Shown piece by piece: positions 6,529 through 12,932 of a DNA stretch of 14,359 nt. Origin of the DNA: Acholeplasmatales bacterium (GTDB lineage Bacteria > Bacillota_I > Bacilli_A > Acholeplasmatales > Anaeroplasmataceae); the NCBI GenBank assembly GCA_016282815.1, contig JAEELU010000149.1, positions 1 to 14,359 of the forward strand, written 5' to 3'. The stretch's first letter is position 1; each line of letters opens with the position of its first letter. The translations under genes were made by a program, and so were the position numbers. The notes beneath the pieces were generated by a model. The model saw only the letters and a list, made by a program, of their open reading frames with translations. It searched no databases and was not told where the DNA came from.

Positions 6529-6558
6529 AAAAATATAAGGGTGAAATTATTCACCCTT
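6529..6558 (-). terminator. Intrinsic terminator at end of the long operon
   Basis: AAGGGTGAA (6537-6545) and TTCACCCTT (6550-6558) form a perfect 9-bp stem with a 4-nt loop. On the minus strand the tail ATATTTTT (6529-6536) follows directly. The GGDEF gene's TAA stop (6547-6549) is in the loop, and the GH28 ATG begins at 6528 right after the tail. This is the clearest intrinsic terminator in the window. Confidence 0.75.
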
Positions 6559-7587
6559 TGCCTCCATAACTAATCCTATTACAATTGCTAATAAATGAAG
6601 AGTAACTAAATCCTCTTGTTGCCAAATTCTACCTGTATCCATAGACACCATATCACATCTAAGATATCCATATACATCATTTTTAACCCTGATTTCACAT
6701 AGTACCTCAGAATATATACTTTGTGCCTCAAGTGTCATCATTAATTTATCTGTTTTTTTATTCTTAGATAATAAAACAGTATTCTCAAATATGATTCCAC
6801 TATTTGTCATAGTATTTCTAATTAAATCATATCCAAGCTTTAAGAAGCCTGATTTCTTTGATGAAATAGGATGTACATACTCATATTTTAGCTTATCCTT
6901 TGTTTCAATACACATATGATCAATCATTAGGTAAGAACCAATATAATTAATCACATTTTGTAATGACTTATCTAAATCATTAGCTCCATGAAGAAACTCA
7001 TAAATCTTATTATGTATATAAAGCGGGCTATTAATAGTATCTCTTTTACCCTTTAAATCGATATTAGCATGCTTTTCAGGTAAATAAATTATAAAACAAT
7101 TTCTACCCTTCATCTTACCACGATATAATGCCTTATCAGCAAGCTCAAATAAATCATCTACTGTTTTACCATTAAGTGGGAATCTTGATAATCCTAGTGT
7201 ATAGGATAATACTATTTCCTCATGATTTTCAAATGTAATTTTACTTACTGATTTTAAAATATCAAATGCGACATGCCATACATCATCATAATCTGTTATT
7301 TTAGGAAAGACATATATGAATTCATCTCCACCATATCTTCCTACTACACCTCTATTTTTACAAATTTTAAGCATACTTAAAGAAACAACCTTAAGTACCT
7401 CATCTCCAACAAGATGTCCATAGCTATCATTTATATTTTTAAAATTATCGATATCTAAAATTCCAAATGTGAACTCAATATTATTTTTTATAAGATGTTC
7501 CATATATTGTACGATAACATCTCTCATAAATATTTGTGTTAGATTATCAAGTAATTCTCTTTTATCGTCGAAAAACTTATCTAGCAA
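6547..7587 (-). CDS. GGDEF diguanylate cyclase with C-terminal GAF-like domain
   Basis: This is a probable soluble diguanylate cyclase making cyclic di-GMP from two GTP. The GGDEF domain is N-terminal (about 14-170). It contains LDIDNFKNINDSYGH (44-58) with metal-binding Asp45, an intact GGDEF at 86-90 and the closing ADKALYRGKMKGRN at 150-163, so it looks catalytically competent. The product-inhibition I-site (RxxD before RYGGDEF) is absent. Residues about 183-340 resemble a GAF sensor domain (SLQNVINYIGSYLMIDHMCIE, then VYGYLRCDM, then LVTLHLLAIVIGLVME); that assignment is weaker. No membrane helix or signal peptide is seen. GGDEF before the sensor is the reverse of the common order. The start is TTG at 7587, with AGAGGGTG at 7593-7600. 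The gene follows homoserine dehydrogenase by 15 nt and is the last in its operon. Confidence 0.88.
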   Translation of the reverse strand: MLDKFFDDKRELLDNLTQIFMRDVIVQYMEHLIKNNIEFTFGILDIDNFKNINDSYGHLVGDEVLKVVSLSMLKICKNRGVVGRYGGDEFIYVFPKITDYDDVWHVAFDILKSVSKITFENHEEIVLSYTLGLSRFPLNGKTVDDLFELADKALYRGKMKGRNCFIIYLPEKHANIDLKGKRDTINSPLYIHNKIYEFLHGANDLDKSLQNVINYIGSYLMIDHMCIETKDKLKYEYVHPISSKKSGFLKLGYDLIRNTMTNSGIIFENTVLLSKNKKTDKLMMTLEAQSIYSEVLCEIRVKNDVYGYLRCDMVSMDTGRIWQQEDLVTLHLLAIVIGLVMEAKGE

Positions 7588-7602
7588 AGTAACACCCTCT
7601 TA

Positions 7603-8688
7603 TTATAATACTCTTGCGTAAAATCTAGAAGATAATAGCTCCTCATCACTAACGTTTTCTTTAAACTCTGCAACAAACTTATCGTTAACGATATAATACT
7701 TATAATCTACCTTTTCGATAGTATTAATACTTAATTTTCTTGTATTGTTATATTCGATATAAGCTCTATTCTCAAGGATTGATACAACATCCGCAACAAT
7801 TGCAGTTGCTGTAGGAATTGAGCCTGCACCCTTACCATAGAACATTAAATCACCATTTGTAGAACCAGTATATAATACTGCGTTAAATTCATTCTTTATG
7901 CTTGCGAAAGGATGGTTAAGCTTAACCATAGTTGGCTCTACTCTAATAATCGCATTATCACCATCTCTATATGATGATGCAACATACTTTAGGGCATAGC
8001 CTAATTCCTTGATATTATTTAATATTTGCTTATTTACACCACTTATAGGGTAATGATAAATACTATCATTAGAAATATTACCCTTAAAAGCAATTGATGA
8101 TAGGATATTAATCTTTCTAACGATATCTAAGCCCTCTAAATCAGCAGTTGGGTTAGCTTCTGCGAATCCATTGATTTTAGCTAGACCTAAAGCCTCCTCG
8201 AATGATAAATCATCCTCATCCATTTTAGTTAAAATATAATTTGTAGTACCATTTAGGATACCAAAAATATTATTAACATCGTTAACCTTAACATTATCGA
8301 TTAATGGTCTGATTAGTGGAATTCCTCCACCTGCAGATGCTTCAAAGCAGAATGAAACATTGTTCTTATGTGCTAAATTAATAAATTCCTCAAGGTGATT
8401 ACTTACAACCTCCTTATTTGCAGTAACTACACTCTTACCACTTGAAAGAGATTTTGTAATTACCTCATAAGGTAAATCATGTCCACCTAATACCTCTACT
8501 ACTAAATCGATAGACTTATCATTAACTATCTCATTAATATCACATACGAGCTTGTCTCCAAGCATCTCTCTTTTTATAGGTAAATCAAATACCTTTACAA
8601 TTTCACAGTCATACTTTTTTCTTAAGCCTTCTACTAAAGTATAAACTCCTTTACCTATAGTTCCATAACCAAATAATCCGATTTTCAT
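7603..8688 (-). CDS. hom: Homoserine dehydrogenase without ACT domain
   Basis: It reduces aspartate semialdehyde to homoserine with NAD(P)H, the branch point to threonine and methionine. The dinucleotide loop GYGTIGKG is at 7-14, conserved Lys92 is in TANKE, and GGGIPLIRPL is at 120-129. GILNGTTNYIL is at 143-153, EANPTADLEGLDIVRK at 177-192 supplies the catalytic acids and lysine, and GKGAGSIPTATA is at 285-296. At 361 residues it is about 70 shorter than the Bacillus-type enzyme (around 430). After about residue 310 only some 50 residues remain, with no recognisable ACT domain, so threonine feedback through that domain is not expected. The ATG at 8688 is fixed by the N-terminal MKIGLFGYG. 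No ribosome binding site lies at normal distance; the nearest, GTGAGG, is on the far side of a hairpin at 8697-8715. Neighbours are a membrane protein upstream and a diguanylate cyclase downstream. Confidence 0.94.
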   Translation of the reverse strand: MKIGLFGYGTIGKGVYTLVEGLRKKYDCEIVKVFDLPIKREMLGDKLVCDINEIVNDKSIDLVVEVLGGHDLPYEVITKSLSSGKSVVTANKEVVSNHLEEFINLAHKNNVSFCFEASAGGGIPLIRPLIDNVKVNDVNNIFGILNGTTNYILTKMDEDDLSFEEALGLAKINGFAEANPTADLEGLDIVRKINILSSIAFKGNISNDSIYHYPISGVNKQILNNIKELGYALKYVASSYRDGDNAIIRVEPTMVKLNHPFASIKNEFNAVLYTGSTNGDLMFYGKGAGSIPTATAIVADVVSILENRAYIEYNNTRKLSINTIEKVDYKYYIVNDKFVAEFKENVSDEELLSSRFYARVL

Positions 8689-8696
8689 AAATCATA

Positions 8697-8715
8697 GGCT
8701 AATTATTTATTAGCC
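8697..8715 (-). promoter_or_regulatory. Hairpin between membrane-protein gene and hom
   Basis: GGCTAAT (8697-8703) and ATTAGCC (8709-8715) form a perfect 7-bp stem with a 5-nt loop. On the minus strand no U-tract follows, so it is not a normal terminator. It separates the purine-rich GTGAGG from the hom ATG. If folded, it would bring that sequence to an effective distance of about 10 nt from the start codon. Confidence 0.5.
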
Positions 8716-8719
8716 ATCC

Positions 8720-9373
8720 TCACTTTCCAATAACTGAATCTTTCCCTCTTGGCCTTGCTATCAACATGAATATTCCTGCTGTCATAGTGGTAGCCGCTAA
8801 AATTATTACGATATTTATTATACTCTTATAAATGTCCTGTGTCATTACATTTAGGAATTTATATGGGTTTTCAATGATATTAAATGCTGATAATACTATG
8901 ATTGTTGCTAGATATAGTACAGCTAATATATTTGCGTATAATAATCCAAATACACTATATTCGCTTCTAGTTGGTAAAAATGCAATAATTGTCATAAGTG
9001 GTATTGCATAGAATATATAAATATTATATCCAGATATATCAAATGCTCCACGATATGGACATAAAATGCATAGCTCTACAAGCATTATAGCTATTTGAGT
9101 TGAAACTAATATAAGCCTTGTAGCGTCTATAAATCTTGGTACCTTATTACCACTTGCATATGAATGGAATAGTGCAATAATATACACAAATGTTAATATT
9201 GCCAATAGCATTGGGCATATAATTTCAGCTAGCTTAATAACCCCAAACAAGTACTCAAAGTACAACGCTGGCTCCAAATTAATATTTACTACGATATTAA
9301 CTATCGCTCTAATTAGGACAATTAATAACAATGAATTAAATGCGATTGATACTGCAATTCTTTTTTTACTCAC
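8720..9373 (-). CDS. Six-helix integral membrane protein, unknown function
   Basis: I do not recognise this family. It is a very hydrophobic protein with about six predicted membrane helices, at roughly residues 7-29, 47-70, 85-105, 117-134, 141-165 and 183-206. Loops are short and the C-terminal tail is basic (RPRGKDSVIGK), probably cytoplasmic. The start is GTG at 9373, numbered as residue 1 here: GGAG lies 9 nt upstream and the start is one base after the preceding stop codon. A TTG at 9394 would add seven residues and overlap the upstream gene by 20 bp, but has no ribosome binding site; an ATG at 9382 abuts the GGAG. Two cysteines in the third helix region (ELCILCPY) are the only conspicuous polar-reactive residues. 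It sits between an IscA-like gene and hom in a tight operon. No transporter motif is visible. Confidence 0.75.
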   Translation of the reverse strand: MSKKRIAVSIAFNSLLLIVLIRAIVNIVVNINLEPALYFEYLFGVIKLAEIICPMLLAILTFVYIIALFHSYASGNKVPRFIDATRLILVSTQIAIMLVELCILCPYRGAFDISGYNIYIFYAIPLMTIIAFLPTRSEYSVFGLLYANILAVLYLATIIVLSAFNIIENPYKFLNVMTQDIYKSIINIVIILAATTMTAGIFMLIARPRGKDSVIGK

Positions 9374-9374
9374 T

Positions 9375-9626
9375 CTAATCATCTCCAAATACAATCATAT
9401 TATTTTTATAGTCTATCACTAAATCATCTATTAATTTCTTGGTATAAGAATCACAAAACACCCTAATATCATCTACGATAAAATAATCCTTATCGACATA
9501 ACCAAAGGCTATTCTAATATCCTCACCAATTGAACAGCATGATTTATTAATATTTATTATTATACCATTAATTTGCTCATTATAATTACTTTTTATAAAT
9601 TTTTTTGCTTCTTCTGTTATTTTCAT
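9375..9626 (-). CDS. Small IscA/HesB-like protein
   Basis: This 83-residue protein has the outline of the A-type iron-sulfur carrier (HesB/IscA) fold. A start like KITEEAKKFIK (2-12) is followed by a strand GIIINI (21-26), a cysteine-bearing turn KSCCSIGEDIRIAFGY (28-43), YFIVDDIRVFCDSYT (48-62) and IDYKNNMIVFGDD (71-83), corresponding to the family's gGC.G, v.vd..s and iDy segments. True IscA proteins have a Cys near the first turn and a C-terminal CxC. Here Cys30, Cys31 and Cys58 exist but the CxC does not, so it probably does not bind a cluster in the same way. The ATG overlaps the stop of the peptidase gene in an ATGA arrangement (4 bp), which implies translational coupling. The fold assignment comes from pattern order only. 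Confidence 0.6.
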   Translation of the reverse strand: MKITEEAKKFIKSNYNEQINGIIININKSCCSIGEDIRIAFGYVDKDYFIVDDIRVFCDSYTKKLIDDLVIDYKNNMIVFGDD

Positions 9627-12490
9627 AGCTTTCTTTTAACATCAAATTCTATTTTTGTCTTATCGATTCCATTTGTAGATGCTATAACACAAACACTTGG
9701 ATTTAATAAAACCTCTTTAAATACATCCTTCATTTTTCTTAAATCTACTGTATTAGTATTAACAAGCTCCTCATATCTTTTTTCTCTCATTTCATAGGTT
9801 ACACCTCTAAAATACATACTTCTAGCAAGCTCACCCTTATCTCTATTATGTAATACTAATTGCTTATTACCTAATGCACCAATCTTGAATTTTAATAATT
9901 CATCATCATTAAAATCTAGGCTATCAATGTATTCTACAATTTTATTATAATTTTCAATTGTCAAATCAATATTAGGATCACGATAGCTTGTAAATCCTAT
10001 ATTACCTACATCATCAATTTTAAGTGATGCACCATAGGCTCCACCATGAACTCTAATTCTATCCCATAAATAATCTAGTGATAATATGTTATATAAAACA
10101 TCTGATGCTCCTGTAAGCTTTCTATCATTATAGCTTGCAAGTGCTACAAAATTAACATTAAATGGTGTACCAATTATTTCACTATGAATGTTTGGCTTAT
10201 ATAAAGTCTTTTGATAATCTATATCATTAGGTAAATTATTATAGAATTTATTTGATACTTCCTTAAAGCTTTCTAATTCCTTTCCAGTATATCCTGATAC
10301 AAAATTAGATTTACTAAATAGCTTATTAAATTTATTAAATTTCTCTATTATAATTCTTTTTCTATCATTGAAATTATCAAATATATCCTTAATGAAATCT
10401 ATATAGCCAATACCATTTAATAAATCATTTACATAATAGCTATAGCTATAAAATGACATAGCTCTATTTAAAGCAATAACATGACCCTTACCAGATACAC
10501 TTGATTCTAAATTAGCTCTTGCTTCTGCAACAAGCTCATATAATCTCTTTTCATCACTAAAGTCAGTATCATATAATATTTCATTTAATAATTCATAAAA
10601 ATAATTAATATTATCATCTAGGAATGATGATGTAATACTAAATCTTACCTTAGCCTCTCTATCCATTGTTATAAATGAATTTAAATTAAAGGATAATGTA
10701 CCTAAATAATTTCTTATCATTTCATTTAATTCAAAATAAGAATGCTTCTTTGTATTTAATCTCTTTAAAAACATTGAATATAAATTTAGATATTTTAAAT
10801 CCTCATCATTTATATCACTTATATCAAAATAATATTTAGCATAGCCTATACCATTAGTATGATATTTACTATATAAAAGCTTATAATCTAAATTTATTAC
10901 CTCTAAATTAAATGCTTCTGGCTTAGTTTGAATGTCATTAAGCTTAAGCTTAGGTATAGAATTTAAGGCATCTATACTATCAGGATTAGATTGATATATA
11001 GCTAAATTCTTAGTTTCATTATATATTCTATCTATCTCATCATTACTTAATGATTTCTTAAATTCCTTTAGCTTAGCTACTAGCTTATCATTTTCCTTTT
11101 TAGAATGATTCTCTTCTGGTACAAGCTTTACAAAGCTTTTATTTCTATTATCTAAGAATACTTCCTTAATTAGCTTTTCAAAATAGCCATCATTTAATTC
11201 TTCCTTTAATTCCTTAAAGTAATTAATGATTTCTAGCTTACCCCATGGATTATTATCATCATATAGCCATGTAGACATAGCATCTAATATTATTAATAAT
11301 CCCTTAGGCATAGATGGTGAGAATGGTTTTTCTCTTGTTGTAAATTCAGAATGATTGATAATAGATAAAATTGAATCCTTATCTAATCCCTTATTTATTA
11401 TTTTATTAAGCTCATCATCAACAAGCTCAATAAACCTTTCTTCCATATTTGAATTTGAATTAGATACTACTATTGATATCATAGGCTGTAATAATTCTGT
11501 ATCAAATGATACATCAACATCATCACCTATTTTATTTTTAATAATAGCCTCTCTTATTGGGGCACCAGTAACATTAAATAGCTGAGTGATTAATGTATCT
11601 ACTGCAACTAGCTTTTTATTATCTAATGTAGTTGGTAATGTAACATTATAGCTTAAATATGTTTTATTTTTTAAATCACCTGATGCTTCATAATAAGCTG
11701 TTTTAAATTTACTTTGCTTAAATGGCTTTTGATATTTAATTTCAGTATCAAAATCTACATAATCCATTTTAGATAAATATTCTCTATCTAAATATTCTAA
11801 TCTTTCATTCATATCACAATTACCATAAATAAATATATATGAATTTGAGGCTGAATAATATTTAGAATGGAAATCTAAAAATGATTCATATGTTAAATCA
11901 GGAATATATTTAGGATCTCCACCTGATTCGAACTTGTATTGATTATCAGGGAATAATGATTGCTTAATTAATCTAGATAGTATTTCCTGAGGATCAGAGA
12001 ATGCTCCCTTCATCTCATTATATACAACACCATTAATTGTGATATCATCATCCTTATTCTCTAAATGATGATGCCAGCCCTCCTGTAAAAATATTTCCTT
12101 ATGCTTATAGATATTTGGATGGAATACAGCATCCATATAAATATCCATAATATTCTTAAAGTCCTTATCATTTTTACTAGCACATGGATACATTGTTTTA
12201 TCAGCGAATGTAAATGCATTTAAAAATGTATTAAGTGATGATTTTAATAATTCAACAAATGGATCCTTTACAGGGTATTTATCTGAACCACATAAAACTG
12301 AGTGCTCAAGTATATGAGTTAAGCCTGTATTATCAATAGGTGGAGTTCTAAAGGCAATTGAAAATACCTTATTATCATCATCACATTCTATTGTTGCGAT
12401 ACGTGCTTTAGTTTTATTATGGCTATAAATCACCATTTTAGCATCTATTTCATCTATATATTTTTCTTTGATTTTAGTATAACTATTCAT
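9623..12490 (-). CDS. M16C zinc metallopeptidase (PreP-type, insulinase family)
   Basis: This large single-chain peptidase of subfamily M16C, like mitochondrial/plastid presequence protease, degrades short unstructured peptides inside a closed chamber. Numbered from the ATG at 12490, the inverted zinc motif HILEH is at 59-63, and the third ligand Glu159 is in VVYNEMKGAFSDP. The second half contains the M16C-associated region and the substrate-binding segment RVHGGAYG (about 813-820) with SYRDP (about 835-839), as in PreP. The 955-residue length is normal. There is no signal peptide, so it is cytoplasmic. The ATG at 12490 is preferred because GAGGGA lies 5-6 nt upstream. The in-frame ATG at 12502 overlaps that purine run and has no ribosome binding site of its own. 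The gene overlaps the upstream acidic-protein gene by 8 bp and the downstream IscA-like gene by 4 bp. A role in peptide turnover is inferred. Confidence 0.93.
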   Translation of the reverse strand: MNSYTKIKEKYIDEIDAKMVIYSHNKTKARIATIECDDDNKVFSIAFRTPPIDNTGLTHILEHSVLCGSDKYPVKDPFVELLKSSLNTFLNAFTFADKTMYPCASKNDKDFKNIMDIYMDAVFHPNIYKHKEIFLQEGWHHHLENKDDDITINGVVYNEMKGAFSDPQEILSRLIKQSLFPDNQYKFESGGDPKYIPDLTYESFLDFHSKYYSASNSYIFIYGNCDMNERLEYLDREYLSKMDYVDFDTEIKYQKPFKQSKFKTAYYEASGDLKNKTYLSYNVTLPTTLDNKKLVAVDTLITQLFNVTGAPIREAIIKNKIGDDVDVSFDTELLQPMISIVVSNSNSNMEERFIELVDDELNKIINKGLDKDSILSIINHSEFTTREKPFSPSMPKGLLIILDAMSTWLYDDNNPWGKLEIINYFKELKEELNDGYFEKLIKEVFLDNRNKSFVKLVPEENHSKKENDKLVAKLKEFKKSLSNDEIDRIYNETKNLAIYQSNPDSIDALNSIPKLKLNDIQTKPEAFNLEVINLDYKLLYSKYHTNGIGYAKYYFDISDINDEDLKYLNLYSMFLKRLNTKKHSYFELNEMIRNYLGTLSFNLNSFITMDREAKVRFSITSSFLDDNINYFYELLNEILYDTDFSDEKRLYELVAEARANLESSVSGKGHVIALNRAMSFYSYSYYVNDLLNGIGYIDFIKDIFDNFNDRKRIIIEKFNKFNKLFSKSNFVSGYTGKELESFKEVSNKFYNNLPNDIDYQKTLYKPNIHSEIIGTPFNVNFVALASYNDRKLTGASDVLYNILSLDYLWDRIRVHGGAYGASLKIDDVGNIGFTSYRDPNIDLTIENYNKIVEYIDSLDFNDDELLKFKIGALGNKQLVLHNRDKGELARSMYFRGVTYEMREKRYEELVNTNTVDLRKMKDVFKEVLLNPSVCVIASTNGIDKTKIEFDVKRKL

Positions 12491-12929
12491 TTTTTCCCTC
12501 ATTCAATATAGAAATAACATTTTCTAAAAGCTCTGCCTTATCGATCTTATTGTTTTTATCGATTACCTTTATTAGCTCAACAATGTATTCATAATCATCT
12601 GTCATTAGCTCATCTAATACCTCAATTACATTCATTAAAATATCAGAATAATAGCTATTACATTCTATTATTACATCACTGCCATTATGATATGCCTTAA
12701 AGCTTTCTGATGCATTATTAAAGCTATTTATAGCTATAAATACATCATTATTACAAATAGGGCATTCAAATGCTGTGGTAATCTTAAAGCTTTCGTTACC
12801 TCTATATAGCTTTATTTCTTTTTTTATTTCATCAAATGTAGCTTCAAATTTGAATAAATCATAATCCTCAAATTTTTCATAATTATAATCTACAATTGAT
12901 TTTAAATATTTACTTAGCCTATCTTCCAT
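12483..12929 (-). CDS. Acidic hypothetical protein with one CxxC
   Basis: I do not recognise this 148-residue protein. It is rich in Asp, Glu, Asn and Ile, lacks a signal peptide or membrane helix, and looks like a cytoplasmic alpha/beta protein. A central ECPICNNDVFI (about 55-65) carries one CPxC pair (Cys56, Cys59), followed by only one further cysteine (in IIECNSYY). A four-cysteine zinc ribbon is therefore not complete within one chain. The C-terminal 50 residues (VIEVLDELMTDDYEYIVELIKVI...LLENVISILNE) look helical. The ATG at 12929 is three bases after the stop of the YhaN-like gene, with AAGGAAG 9 nt upstream. It lies between that ATPase and the M16C peptidase, so it may be a partner of either; nothing in the sequence decides. 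Confidence 0.7.
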   Translation of the reverse strand: MEDRLSKYLKSIVDYNYEKFEDYDLFKFEATFDEIKKEIKLYRGNESFKITTAFECPICNNDVFIAINSFNNASESFKAYHNGSDVIIECNSYYSDILMNVIEVLDELMTDDYEYIVELIKVIDKNNKIDKAELLENVISILNEGKNE

Positions 12930-12932
12930 AAC

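Noticed and set aside
9573..9797. Plus-strand open frame of 74 codons across the IscA-like and M16C gene junction
   Set aside because: It overlaps two supported minus-strand genes; its Phe/Ser-rich content is the mirror of Lys/Glu-rich coding sequence.
11355..11585. Plus-strand open frame of 76 codons inside the M16C peptidase gene
   Set aside because: Antisense shadow of a conserved protein with no start signals or recognisable motifs.
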